A DNA stretch of 57,289 bases from Blastococcus sp. CCUG 61487 (GTDB taxonomy: Bacteria > Actinomycetota > Actinomycetes > Mycobacteriales > Geodermatophilaceae), in NCBI RefSeq assembly GCF_005222955.1, contig NZ_LWUA01000006.1, forward strand, positions 1 to 57,289. Direction: 5' to 3'. Below, one piece after another: positions 8,921-17,030 of this stretch. A program made the translations under genes and the position numbers. The notes beneath the pieces were generated by a model. That model was not told the DNA's origin and searched no databases. It worked only from the letters and a program-made list of their open reading frames with translations. Every line of letters begins with the position of its first letter. The first letter of the stretch is position 1.

Positions 8921-8992
8921 GTTGATCATCGTCTGCGTGCGCGGGACACGACGCGACATGCCGTGGGACCTGGCACGCGGACGATGATCAAC
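8921..8992. repeat. Long inverted repeat, 20-bp arms with TGATCA cores
   Basis: The arms at 8921-8940 and 8973-8992 are reverse complements with one mismatch in 20, enclosing a 32-base loop; each arm begins gttgatcatcgtc and holds the TGATCA palindrome. It sits between the ABC-F start and the end of the small helical protein gene. It may terminate the latter, or be one member of a repeat family; the motif recurs at 7207. Confidence 0.7.
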
Positions 8993-9033
8993 TGGGAGCC
9001 GGGCAACCGGCAACCGGGAGTCGGGAGCGGGCG

Positions 9034-9291
9034 TCAGCTGACGTGCACGCCCAGCCGGTAGCGGGCCAGCCGCTCGACGAGCTCGGGCAGCGCACCGACC
9101 GGCGAGCCGCCGAGGTCGCGCCGAGCCGCCCGGACCACCGTGCGCACGCACTGGGTGTCGATCCGGCCGGCGTACTCACCGTGCAGCCGCGCGACGGCCT
9201 GCTCGATCGCGGGATCGGCGAGCTGATCGCCCGCCCCGGCAGCGCGCTCGGGAGAGGGATCGGGGCTGCTCGGCGACACGATCAGGGTCAT
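9034..9291 (-). CDS. Small three-helix-bundle dimerisation-domain protein
   Basis: An 85-residue protein. After a short flexible start, residues 28-85 contain three amphipathic helices with the pattern IEQAVARLHGEYAG, VRTVVRAARRDL and LPELVERLARYRLG. This resembles the short actinobacterial family named for a three-helix bundle dimerisation domain, whose members usually end in an LVER-AR-L helix. The role is unknown; such domains occur alone or attached to regulators. Start at the ATG at 9291 with AAGGACAG upstream; the longer reading to 9390 adds Arg/Gly-rich sequence of low quality. Confidence 0.6.
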   Translation of the reverse strand: MTLIVSPSSPDPSPERAAGAGDQLADPAIEQAVARLHGEYAGRIDTQCVRTVVRAARRDLGGSPVGALPELVERLARYRLGVHVS

Positions 9292-9477
9292 GGACTGTCC
9301 TTCGCTGCGGACTGCGACGGCTCGGCCGCGTGGGAGCGGCGCGATCACCGTGCCGGTTCGCCGGTCCGACCCACCAGGGACGAAGGTCATGCCCCGCCGT
9401 CCGCCAGGCGGACACGTCGGCAGCAGATGACGGCAGGTGACCGTGTCGTCACCTGGCCCGGGGTGTCGGACCCTGGG

Positions 9478-9684
9478 TCAGCCGAGCCCGATGGCCAGCA
9501 GGGTGGCGGCGACCGACAGCACCATCGCCAGCACGATCACGGAGGCCACGAGCCGACGACGTCGCTCCGACTCCGGCCCACCGGCTCCACCCATGCCCAT
9601 CACAGGCGGGACCGTACCGCTCGGGTGATCGGCCGGGCTGTCGGCACCTCGATCCGTCGTACCTGTCTGCCACCGTGCATCCAT
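9478..9684 (-). CDS. Small hypothetical membrane protein
   Basis: A 68-residue reading (41 if started at the ATG at 9600 or GTG at 9603). The last 28 residues are a basic ERRRR stop signal followed by one clear transmembrane helix, VASVIVLAMVLSVAATLLAIG. Nothing else is recognisable. Its ATG at 9684 shares a CATG palindrome with the opposite-strand start of the winged-helix gene at 9683. Neither possible start has a good ribosome-binding site, so the start is uncertain and the gene itself only moderately supported. Confidence 0.4.
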   Translation of the reverse strand: MDARWQTGTTDRGADSPADHPSGTVPPVMGMGGAGGPESERRRRLVASVIVLAMVLSVAATLLAIGLG

Positions 9685-10747
9685 GACGACGCCACCATCG
9701 GAGGTGGGGCTGCTGCGGCTGGTGGCCCAGGGGCTCGCCGGGCCGAAGGCCACGACGGCGGTGGACGCCGTCCGCCGGCTCACCGCCGCGCAGGGCCAGG
9801 ACTACCCGGGTGCGCTCACCTCGATCGCGCTGCGTACCGAGAGCAGATCCCGCGACGAGGTCGTCGCCGCGCTCGACCGCGGCGAGGTGGTCCGTTCGTG
9901 GCCGATGCGCGGCACGCTGCACCTCACGGCCGCCGAGGACCTGCCGTGGATGCTCGACCTGCTCGGTGAGCGGGCCCTCGCGGGCGCAGCCCCGCGGCGG
10001 GCAGCTCTCGGCCTCACCGACGACGACGTCGCCCGAGCGAACGCCACCGTCGTCGACGCGCTGGCCGGAGGACGACGACTCACCCGCGCCGAGCTGCTCG
10101 CGGCGATCGAGGCGGCCGGGGTGGCCATCACGGGTCAGCGCGGCTACCACCTGCTCTGGTACGCGGCGCAGACCGGGCACACCTGCCTGGGCCCGACGGC
10201 CGACGGCGAGCAGCTGTTCGTGCTCCTCGCCGAGTGGGTTCCCACGCCGCGGCGGCCGGCGCGGGAGGAGGCGCTGGCCGAGCTCGCCGTCCGCTTCTTC
10301 ACCGGCCACGGTCCGGCGACGGTGCACGACCTCGCCCGCTGGGCGGGGCTCACCGTGCGCGACGCCCGCGCCGGCCTGGCTGCGGCCCGCCCGCAGCTCG
10401 ACTCGCTGACGATCGAGGCCACCGAGCACTTCCTCGACCCCGCCGTCCCAGAACGGCTGGCCGCCTGCCGGGCCGAGGCGCGCGGCACCTTCCTGCTGCC
10501 GGGCTTCGACGAGTTCGTGCTCGGCTACGGCGACCGCCGCCACGTGCTCGACCCCGCGTTCGCCGAGCGGATCGTCCCGGGGCGCAACGGCATGTTCCTG
10601 GCGTCCGTGGTGGTCGACGGCCGGATCGTCGGCACCTGGCGCCGGGAGGGCAGCGGCCGCCGTCGCACCGCCGTCGGCACCGCGTTCCGGCCGGAGGACG
10701 ACGCGCTGGTGGCGGGCGTCGCCGAGCTCGCCGCCGCCCTGCCGTGA
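9683..10747 (+). CDS. Winged-helix DNA-binding domain protein (HTH_42 / YcaQ-like family)
   Basis: A 354-residue protein whose whole length fits the HTH_42 family: the MRGTLHL segment at about residue 75, GRRLTRAELLAAIEAAG, RGYHLLWYAAQTGHTCLGP, and the C-terminal LLPGFDEFVLGYGDRR block. Some relatives (AlkX, AlkZ/YcaQ) are DNA glycosylases that unhook interstrand cross-links, using a QxQ or QxD catalytic motif. I do not see a clean QxQ/QxD motif here, so glycosylase activity should not be assumed. It stands alone, followed 54 bases later by the FUSC gene. Confidence 0.82.
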   Translation: MTTPPSEVGLLRLVAQGLAGPKATTAVDAVRRLTAAQGQDYPGALTSIALRTESRSRDEVVAALDRGEVVRSWPMRGTLHLTAAEDLPWMLDLLGERALAGAAPRRAALGLTDDDVARANATVVDALAGGRRLTRAELLAAIEAAGVAITGQRGYHLLWYAAQTGHTCLGPTADGEQLFVLLAEWVPTPRRPAREEALAELAVRFFTGHGPATVHDLARWAGLTVRDARAGLAAARPQLDSLTIEATEHFLDPAVPERLAACRAEARGTFLLPGFDEFVLGYGDRRHVLDPAFAERIVPGRNGMFLASVVVDGRIVGTWRREGSGRRRTAVGTAFRPEDDALVAGVAELAAALP

Positions 10748-10801
10748 GCGGGACGGCGGCACCGGCCGCAGGACAGGCCGAGCGCCTCCGGGGCGACCAC
10801 G

Positions 10802-12352
10802 ATGGACCCCGTGCGCGACCTCCTCCGTCCCCTCCGCCAGGCGGGCCGGTCCGCGTTCGGACCCTCGTTGCCCACGCTGTGGCAGAGCGGTGGCCGCCGG
10901 GGACTGACGGCGGCGGTCTGCGCCGTCGTGCCGCTGTCGGTCGGTGTCGCGTTCGACGAGCCGGGCCTGGGGGCCGCCGGTGCGCTCACCGCCTTCTCCG
11001 CGATCTACGGCCACGCGCTCCCCTACCCTCGCCGCGCCGTCGTCGTCGCCGGTGTGGCATCCGGTCTCGCGATCGCGGGCTGGCTCGGGGCGCTGACCGG
11101 CCAGCACCCGGTGGCGCTGTCCCTCCTCGTCGGGGTGCTCGCCGCCGTCGGCACGGTCGCGACTGCGGTATGGCGCATCGGTCCCCCGGGCGCGGTCGGC
11201 TTCGTCATCGTGGCGGGCGGTTCAAGCGCTCTGGGCACCTCGCCCACGGAGCACCTGCTCGTGGGGGTCGCTGCCGCCGCGCTGGCCTGGATCGGCTGCA
11301 TGCTGCCCTGGCTCTGGGACCCGACGGGGCCCGAACGCAGGGCGGTCGAGAACGCCGAGCGCACCGTCGCCGCCATGGCGGGGTCCGGTGAGGGCCGCCC
11401 CTCCCCCGCCGGGGTCTGGGACGTCGTCCGGGCGGCGGACACCGCGCTCGCGCAGTCCGACCGAGCGGGCAGGGACGACCTGCGCGTCCGGCAGCGCAGC
11501 ACGGAAGCCTGCTTCCTCCGCGCGCTGCCACGAACTGGACGCCCGGCCCCGGTGCACGCCGCGGCTGCGACGCCGGCCGGTCCGGCAACCCGGCCGCCGT
11601 GGGTCGAGACCGCGCTGCGCACCGGCCTCGCGGTGGCCCTCGCCGGGCTCGCCGCCGCGCTGCTCGACCTGGCCAACACCTATTGGGCGGCGACCACCGC
11701 GGCGGCGGTCCTGGCGAGCACCGATCCGCGCCACACCCGCATCCGCGCACTGGAACGAGGCCTGGGCACCCTGCTGGGCGTGCTGATCGCGGGCGCGATC
11801 ATCACCGCCGACCTGCCGGTCGCCGTCCAGATCGCGCTCGTCGGCGTCCTGCAGCTGACCATCGAGCTGTTCGTCGCGCACCGGTACTGGCTGGCGGTCT
11901 CGTTCATCACCCCGCTCGTGCTCACCCTCGTGCACATGGCGGTGCCCGAGCGCTCGAGCGACGAACTGGTGCTGGAACGGCTGACCGAGACCGCACTGGG
12001 CATCGTCGTCGCCCTGGTGATCGGGCTGAGCGTGTTCCGGCGCAGCGCGAGCCGGCGGCTGCCCGGCGCCGTCGCCGCCGCCCGCCAGGCCACGGTCCGG
12101 GCCGCCCGTCAGCCGTCGGGGCACGCCTCCGACGTGCGCCTGCACGACGCGCTCGTGGCGCTGGACCAGATCGCCGCGGCGGCCCGTGCCGAGCCGCTCC
12201 CGCGGGCCGAGGTGGCCGCGGACCTGGAGCGGGCCGAGCACGTCGCCGACCTCGGCTGGGCCCTGCTCGGAGCGCAGGGCCGCGAGGAGGAGGAGATCGA
12301 GGCCGCCCTCCGCCGGCGGATCACCGACGAGCTGGTGCCCGGCGGGCGGTGA
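10802..12352 (+). CDS. FUSC family inner-membrane protein
   Basis: A 516-residue protein with two blocks of hydrophobic helices (about residues 35-170 and 270-400), separated and followed by soluble helical segments. This is the duplicated FUSC (fusaric-acid resistance/YccS) architecture. The second block contains the characteristic YWAATTAAAVL...RALERGLGTLLG pattern. Family members are thought to export aromatic acids or similar toxic compounds. There is no partner membrane-fusion protein nearby. The ATG at 10802 is used; the stop is only 6 bases from that of the convergent deazaflavin oxidoreductase. Confidence 0.85.
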   Translation: MDPVRDLLRPLRQAGRSAFGPSLPTLWQSGGRRGLTAAVCAVVPLSVGVAFDEPGLGAAGALTAFSAIYGHALPYPRRAVVVAGVASGLAIAGWLGALTGQHPVALSLLVGVLAAVGTVATAVWRIGPPGAVGFVIVAGGSSALGTSPTEHLLVGVAAAALAWIGCMLPWLWDPTGPERRAVENAERTVAAMAGSGEGRPSPAGVWDVVRAADTALAQSDRAGRDDLRVRQRSTEACFLRALPRTGRPAPVHAAAATPAGPATRPPWVETALRTGLAVALAGLAAALLDLANTYWAATTAAAVLASTDPRHTRIRALERGLGTLLGVLIAGAIITADLPVAVQIALVGVLQLTIELFVAHRYWLAVSFITPLVLTLVHMAVPERSSDELVLERLTETALGIVVALVIGLSVFRRSASRRLPGAVAAARQATVRAARQPSGHASDVRLHDALVALDQIAAAARAEPLPRAEVAADLERAEHVADLGWALLGAQGREEEEIEAALRRRITDELVPGGR

Positions 12353-12358
12353 GGCCCG

Positions 12359-12808
12359 TCAGGCCGGCCGGCGCTCCACCAGGAAGATCGGGATCCGGCG
12401 CTCGGTCTTGCGCTGGTAGTCGGCGTAGTCGGGGAAGGCGGCAACGGCGCGGTCCCACCACTCCTCGCGTTCGGCGCCCTCGAGCTCCCGCGCGACGCCG
12501 TCCCACGGCTCCGGGCCGTCCTGGACGGTGACCTGGTCGGGGGCTGCCCGCAGGTTGGCCACCCAGGCGGGGTCGGTGGGCGCGCCGCCCTGGGAGCCGA
12601 CCATGAGGTAGGCGCCGTCGTGCTCGACGCGCATGAGCGGCTGCTTGCGCACCTTGCCGGTCTTCGCCCCGCGGGTGCTGAAGATGACCACCGGCAGCTC
12701 CCGACCGGGCAGGGTGTTGCCCTCGCGGCCTCCGGTGCGCTCGTACAGCTCCACCTGGTCGCGGACCCACTTCTGCGGACTCGGCTCGTACTCACCTTCC
12801 AGCGGCAT
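12359..12808 (-). CDS. Deazaflavin (F420)-dependent nitroreductase-family oxidoreductase
   Basis: A 149-residue protein matching the Ddn/DUF385 family: WVRDQVELYERTGG at the start, VVIFSTRGAKTGKVRKQPLMRVEHDGAYL in the middle (split beta-barrel that binds the F420 phosphate and lactyl tail), and DYQRKTERRIPIFLVERRP at the end. The mycobacterial homologue Ddn activates pretomanid. Physiological substrates are probably quinones or other small oxidants. F420 use is consistent with an actinobacterium. Single gene, ATG at 12808. Confidence 0.9.
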   Translation of the reverse strand: MPLEGEYEPSPQKWVRDQVELYERTGGREGNTLPGRELPVVIFSTRGAKTGKVRKQPLMRVEHDGAYLMVGSQGGAPTDPAWVANLRAAPDQVTVQDGPEPWDGVARELEGAEREEWWDRAVAAFPDYADYQRKTERRIPIFLVERRPA

Positions 12809-12817
12809 GGACCGAAC

Positions 12818-14071
12818 CTACGACCGGCGCCCACTCCCGTCCTGGCGAACAGCGAAGTCGATGGTGTGCGGCACGAAGAAGCTGAGGTTGTCGGTGATCA
12901 ACCCGTCGCTCTCCCGGATGCCGAGCCCTGCCGGCTCGCCGTCGACCACCCACGCGCCGAGCACCGGGTGGTGCGACCCGTCCACCCCGGGGAAGTCGGG
13001 CAGCGGCGCGAACTCCTGGACGACGAAGCCCTCGGTGCCGTACCTCCCGGGCAGCTGGGTGACGACGTCGCCGTCGCGCACGATCGCCACGTTGGCGCCC
13101 TCCCTGCCCCACAGCGGTTTGCGGACGTAGTCGCGCCAGCTGGCCGGCATGTCGTCGGCGAAGTAGGCCGGCAGCAGGTACTGGCCGAGCACCGGGTCGG
13201 CGCCGAACAGCTGCCACAGCACCGGGAGGAGCGCCTTGGTGCTCCACAGCATCTTGTAGACGGGCTCGATCCAGGTGGTCCCGCCCGGCCGCATGCTGTC
13301 GGCGAGCACGGCGGCCCCGAACTCGTCCTCGACCAGCCACTCCCAGGGATAGAGCTTGAACACGACGTCGAGGTGGCGGCCCTGCTGGTCGTAGAACCGG
13401 CCGTCCCCGGAGTCCAGCACGATGTCCTCGACGACCAGCTCGACCGCCTCGTAGCCGGCCTGCACCACCGTGTCCATCAGGTAGGCGACGGTCATCCGGT
13501 CCTCGCCGGAGGTCTCCTCGCTGGTCCAGGCCAGGTGCACGCGCGGGCGGACGCCGGTGCGCCGCTCCCACCGCGTGAGGTTGCGCCGCCAGGCGGCGAC
13601 GAGCGTGTCGTGCAGCGCGTTCCACTGGTCACGGCCCTGCCCGGTGAACAGGTGCCAGTTCCACTGGGTGACGGCGGACTCGACCAGGCCGGTCGGGGTG
13701 TCCGCGTTGAACTCGAGCAGCTTGGGCGGCCCCTGGCCGTCGTACCGCAGGTCGAAGCGGCCGTAGATGCTCGGCGGCTCCTCCGCCCACGTCCGGCGGA
13801 TCGGCTCCCGAGCCGCCGGCGGGATGCGCAACCGGTCGAACAGGTCGTTGTCGACGACGTGGTCACCGGCGGCCACGCACATCTGGAACAGCTGGGCGAC
13901 GGCGCCCTCGAGCTCGGTGATCTCCGCCATGGAGAAGTCGTAGAAAGGGCCCTCGCGCCAGTAGCTGCGCACCTCTCCACCGGGCAGGTGGGTGCGGTTG
14001 TAGACCAGCCCCTGGGACTCGATCTCGGCCTCCCAGCCGGGCCGGACCACCCCGCTCTCGATCCTGCGCAC
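12818..14071 (-). CDS. Glutathionylspermidine synthase family protein (YgiC/YjfC-like)
   Basis: A 417-residue ATP-grasp-like protein. Recognisable blocks are YDFSMAEITELE, EPPSIYGRFDLRYDG, KLLEFNADTPTGLVESAV, YPWEWLVEDEFG, KMLWSTKALLPVLW, KPLWGREGANV and the closing LGAWVVDGEPAGLGIRE. This is the C-terminal synthetase domain of glutathionylspermidine synthase without the amidase, as in E. coli YgiC. Actinobacteria lack glutathionylspermidine, so the real product is probably another amide-linked conjugate. Start is the GTG at 14071 with GGAG upstream; earlier in-frame codons run into the lipoprotein gene. It follows that lipoprotein by 10 bases. Confidence 0.85.
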   Translation of the reverse strand: MRRIESGVVRPGWEAEIESQGLVYNRTHLPGGEVRSYWREGPFYDFSMAEITELEGAVAQLFQMCVAAGDHVVDNDLFDRLRIPPAAREPIRRTWAEEPPSIYGRFDLRYDGQGPPKLLEFNADTPTGLVESAVTQWNWHLFTGQGRDQWNALHDTLVAAWRRNLTRWERRTGVRPRVHLAWTSEETSGEDRMTVAYLMDTVVQAGYEAVELVVEDIVLDSGDGRFYDQQGRHLDVVFKLYPWEWLVEDEFGAAVLADSMRPGGTTWIEPVYKMLWSTKALLPVLWQLFGADPVLGQYLLPAYFADDMPASWRDYVRKPLWGREGANVAIVRDGDVVTQLPGRYGTEGFVVQEFAPLPDFPGVDGSHHPVLGAWVVDGEPAGLGIRESDGLITDNLSFFVPHTIDFAVRQDGSGRRS

Positions 14072-14081
14072 GGGCTCCGGC

Positions 14082-14477
14082 TCAGCTCCCCGCGCCGCCG
14101 CGGTTGCCGATCCCCTTGCCGATGCCGCCGCTGACCCGCTGCCCGGCGCTGACCTTGCCGGTGGGCGGCAGGCCCGCGCGCTGCCTCGCGACGCTGTCAC
14201 CCGGGTCGACGCGGGTGCCGCCGGGCGGCAGGACGGTGCCGACGGGGAGGCCCGGCCGGAAGGCGCCCAGGTACAGGAAGAACAGGCCGGGACCGACGCC
14301 GCCGCTGCGCCCGTCGTCGCAGAGGTCGTCGTCGACGATCTCGCCGTTCTCGTCGGTGCAGTACGCGACCTGCTCGTCGTCCTCGCCGCCCACGGTGCAG
14401 CCGGCCAGGAAACCGGTGGCGGCAGTGGCCAGCACCGTCGTCGTCAGGGCGGCGCGGACGCGGTTGGAGACCGCCAT
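14082..14477 (-). CDS. Small lipoprotein paired with the glutathionylspermidine-synthase-like gene
   Basis: A 131-residue secreted protein with a signal peptide and lipobox (FLAGC, lipidated Cys about residue 27), then an acidic segment with cysteines (VAYCTDENGEIVDDDLCDD) and a glycine-rich tail. In E. coli, ygiC is preceded by the DUF1190 protein YgiB; a cysteine-bearing envelope protein in the same position here suggests a similar partnership, by analogy only. Start at the ATG at 14477, nine bases after GGAGG. Confidence 0.65.
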   Translation of the reverse strand: MAVSNRVRAALTTTVLATAATGFLAGCTVGGEDDEQVAYCTDENGEIVDDDLCDDGRSGGVGPGLFFLYLGAFRPGLPVGTVLPPGGTRVDPGDSVARQRAGLPPTGKVSAGQRVSGGIGKGIGNRGGAGS

Positions 14478-14627
14478 GACCACGTTCCTCCTCGGGATGC
14501 TCCGTCGAACAGTAGGTGCTCCGACGGAGGTCGCGCTCGGTCCGCACCCCCGGTCGCGGCTCCCCCGCCCCGGATGGCACGGTTCCTCTTCGCGACCGAC
14601 CGACACGGGCTGACGCAGAGGATCTCC

Positions 14628-15410
14628 GTGCCCACCACCGATCTGACCCTGACCCGCACCGGGCACACGGCCGTGTTGACCATCGACCGCCCGGAGAAGC
14701 GGAACGCGATGACCGCCGCAATGTGGGCGGCGCTCCCGGACCTGCTCGCGGAGCCGGCCGCCGACCCCGACGTCCGCGTGCTCGTGGTCACCGGCGCCGG
14801 ACCGAGCTTCTGCGCCGGCGCCGACATCTCCGACCTGCTGGGCGGCGCCGATCCGGCCGACCCGATGGCCGACGTCCGGCGGCACAACCTGGCCGCCCAG
14901 TCCGCCCTCCGCGCGTTCCCCAAGCCGACCGTCGCCCTGATCCGCGGGCACTGCATCGGCGGCGGCGTCGAGATCGCCGCCTCCTGCGACCTGCGGTTCG
15001 CCGACACCACGGCCGTCTTCGGGGTCACCCCCGCGAAGGTCGGCATCGTCTACCCGCCGGTGTCGACCGGGGCGCTGGTCGACCTGGTCGGCCCCGCCAC
15101 CACCAAGTACCTGCTGTTCAGCGGCGAACTGATCGACGCCGACACCGCGCTGCGCACCGGCCTGGTCGACCGGCTGGTCGATCCCGACGCCCTCGAGGAG
15201 GAGGTGCGGCGCTTCGCCGACGTCCTGGCCGCACGGTCGGGACTGACGCAGCGGGCGACCAAGGAGGTCGTCGCCGCCCTCACCGGCGGGGACGACGCCG
15301 AGGCCGTCGTCGCCCCCTGGTACCGCCGGACCATCGCCGAGGGCGAGCTGCCCGAAGGCGTCGCGGCGTTCGCCGAGCGCCGCCCGCCGCGATTCCGCTG
15401 GTCAGGCTGA
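14628..15410 (+). CDS. Enoyl-CoA hydratase/isomerase family protein
   Basis: A 260-residue crotonase-fold protein. Oxyanion-hole segments are GAGPSFCAGADISDL and GHCIGGGVEIAASCDLRFAD; the second contains the Glu of GGGVEIA, which is often the first catalytic glutamate, and VGIVYPP occupies the second-glutamate region. It should act on acyl-CoA thioesters, in beta-oxidation or a related pathway. No fatty-acid genes are adjacent. Start is the GTG at 14628 with GAGGAT upstream. It is divergent from the lipoprotein gene. Confidence 0.85.
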   Translation: MPTTDLTLTRTGHTAVLTIDRPEKRNAMTAAMWAALPDLLAEPAADPDVRVLVVTGAGPSFCAGADISDLLGGADPADPMADVRRHNLAAQSALRAFPKPTVALIRGHCIGGGVEIAASCDLRFADTTAVFGVTPAKVGIVYPPVSTGALVDLVGPATTKYLLFSGELIDADTALRTGLVDRLVDPDALEEEVRRFADVLAARSGLTQRATKEVVAALTGGDDAEAVVAPWYRRTIAEGELPEGVAAFAERRPPRFRWSG

Positions 15411-15451
15411 CCGCACGGTTCCGTTTCGCACCCCGCACGTCCGGGGTACCA

Positions 15452-15493
15452 CCGCACCCAGCGTTTCCCAGGGGGGAAGGGAACGCGGTGCGG
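15452..15493 (+). terminator. Hairpin after the enoyl-CoA hydratase
   Basis: CCGCACC (15452-15458) pairs with GGTGCGG (15487-15493), and inside it GCGTTTCCC pairs with GGGAACGC with a one-base bulge. A smaller hairpin, CCCCG...CGGGG, precedes it at about 15431-15446. Together they are a plausible terminator 42 bases after the stop. Confidence 0.55.
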
Positions 15494-15662
15494 CGCCCCG
15501 CCGCGCCCCTCACACCTCCCTCCTGCCTGCTCCTGACGCACGGATGCGCCGGGCGCGAGTTGCCCGTTCTGCCCGCCCACCTGGGCAGGTGTGGCCGGTC
15601 AGCTCGTGGGTAGCGCCGACGCCGACCACGAGAACTGCCCAAGAATCAGCCGAGGAGGACCG

Positions 15663-16460
15663 ATGACTCACTCCATCGACGCCCCGCTCCCCCCGCCCAC
15701 TGCCACGGCGGGGAGCACGGGACAGAGCTCGTCGAGCACCCACGATTCGCCGACCACCAAGGACATCGCCACGGACGAGGCCAAGGCCGTCGGCCAGACC
15801 GCCGCGGACGCCGGGAGCCAGGTCGCCTCGACCGCGGCCGACCAGGCCAAGCAGGTCGCCCACGAGACCCAGCGCCAGGCGCAGGATCTGCTCCAGCAGG
15901 GCCAGGCCCAGCTGAAGGACCAGGCGCTCGCCCAGCAACACAAGGCGGCCCAGGGGCTCAGCTCGCTCGCCGGTGAGCTGCGCAGCCTCGCCGACGGCAC
16001 CAGCGACGGCGCCCCCGGCCCGGCCCGCGACCTGCTCCAGCAGGCCTCCGGGTTCATCGACGGCTTCGCCGACAAGCTGCAGAACCGCGAGCCCGCGCAG
16101 CTGCTCGACGAGGTCCGCAGCTTCGCCCGCCGCAAGCCCGGGATGTTCCTGCTCGGCGCCGCCGCGGCCGGCATCGTCGCGGGCCGGCTCACCAGCGGCG
16201 TCCGCGCGGCACACAGCGACTCCGGCTCCGGGACCTCCGGCTCGGGCGGCTACCCGTCGACGAACTACGTCGACCCGGCGCCCACCTACTCGGACACCGG
16301 CACCACCTACACCGGTACCGGCGCCGCCTACTCGACCGCCGGATCGGCTCCGCTGCCGCCGCCCCCGTACGGCACCGTGCCGCCCGAGGGCACCGCGGTG
16401 CCGCCGACCGCACCGGCGGGCTGGGACGACCCGGCACGCCGTCCGGGTGGGGTGAGCTGA
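15663..16460 (+). CDS. Alanine/glutamine-rich envelope protein with one membrane segment
   Basis: A 265-residue protein. Residues 1-40 are Ser/Thr/Pro rich; residues about 40-110 form a long Ala/Gln-rich amphipathic helix like LEA or apolipoprotein repeats (DEAKAVGQTAADAGSQVAS); residues about 158-172 (GMFLLGAAAAGIVAG) are one membrane helix; the rest is Gly/Ser/Tyr/Pro rich and disordered. It is first in a three-gene unit with a holin-family and a DUF3618 protein, 3 bases before the next start. Such sets are common in actinobacteria and are thought to act at the membrane under stress. RBS is cgaggaggaccg. Confidence 0.7.
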   Translation: MTHSIDAPLPPPTATAGSTGQSSSSTHDSPTTKDIATDEAKAVGQTAADAGSQVASTAADQAKQVAHETQRQAQDLLQQGQAQLKDQALAQQHKAAQGLSSLAGELRSLADGTSDGAPGPARDLLQQASGFIDGFADKLQNREPAQLLDEVRSFARRKPGMFLLGAAAAGIVAGRLTSGVRAAHSDSGSGTSGSGGYPSTNYVDPAPTYSDTGTTYTGTGAAYSTAGSAPLPPPPYGTVPPEGTAVPPTAPAGWDDPARRPGGVS

Positions 16461-16463
16461 CCG

Positions 16464-16991
16464 ATGAGCACCCCGTACTCCGGTGGCCAGCAGGGCGCAG
16501 GGCCCGGCTACGCGCCGCCCATGGTCGAGCCGGCCACCCAGAACTACGCGGCTGATTACGCCCAGCAGCACAGCGGCGCGATGGGCACGCCGATGACCGA
16601 CGAGGGGCGCCCCGACGTCGAGGGCAACTCGGTCGGTGCACTGATCGGCGAGGTCACGAAGGATCTCTCGACCCTCATGCGCCAGGAGCTCGAGCTGGCC
16701 AAGGTCGAGCTGAAGACCGAGGCCAAGAAGGCCGGGCAGGGCGCGGGCATGTTCGGCGCCGCCGGCTTCGCCGGCTACATGGTGGCGCTGTTCCTCTCCC
16801 TGGCCCTGATGTGGGCGCTGGCCAGCGCCATCCCGACCGGCTGGTCGGCGCTGATCGTCGCCGTCCTCTGGGGTGTCGTCGGCGCCGTCGCGTTCGTGCT
16901 GGGCCGCAAGAAGTTCCAGCAGGTGAACCCCAAGCCCGAGCGGACCGTCGACACGCTGTCCCAGGTGCCCGGCGCCCTCAAGCCCCACTGA
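16464..16991 (+). CDS. Phage-holin-3-6 superfamily (DUF1469) membrane protein
   Basis: A 175-residue protein. After a 50-residue flexible tail comes the family core: VGALIGEVTKDLSTLMRQELELAKVELKTEAKKAGQG in pieces, then two membrane helices (about residues 98-120 and 127-146) and GRKKFQQ. Despite the Pfam name, these are chromosomal proteins in actinobacteria, not lysis holins, and no phage genes are near. Middle gene of the 15663-17696 unit. Confidence 0.85.
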   Translation: MSTPYSGGQQGAGPGYAPPMVEPATQNYAADYAQQHSGAMGTPMTDEGRPDVEGNSVGALIGEVTKDLSTLMRQELELAKVELKTEAKKAGQGAGMFGAAGFAGYMVALFLSLALMWALASAIPTGWSALIVAVLWGVVGAVAFVLGRKKFQQVNPKPERTVDTLSQVPGALKPH

Positions 16992-17030
16992 CCACGCCGA
17001 CCTCCCTTTACTCCCGAAGGAGTGCCAGAC

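Noticed and set aside
15580-15662. SigB-like promoter (GGGTA -10) upstream of the 15663 operon
   Set aside because: A gggta occurs at 15608-15612, but the expected GTTT -35 element is not at the right distance (gtgtgg only). Too weak to list.
16464-16991. Holin-family gene as a sign of prophage
   Set aside because: This family is chromosomal and widespread in actinobacteria; there are no capsid, tail, lysin or integrase genes around.
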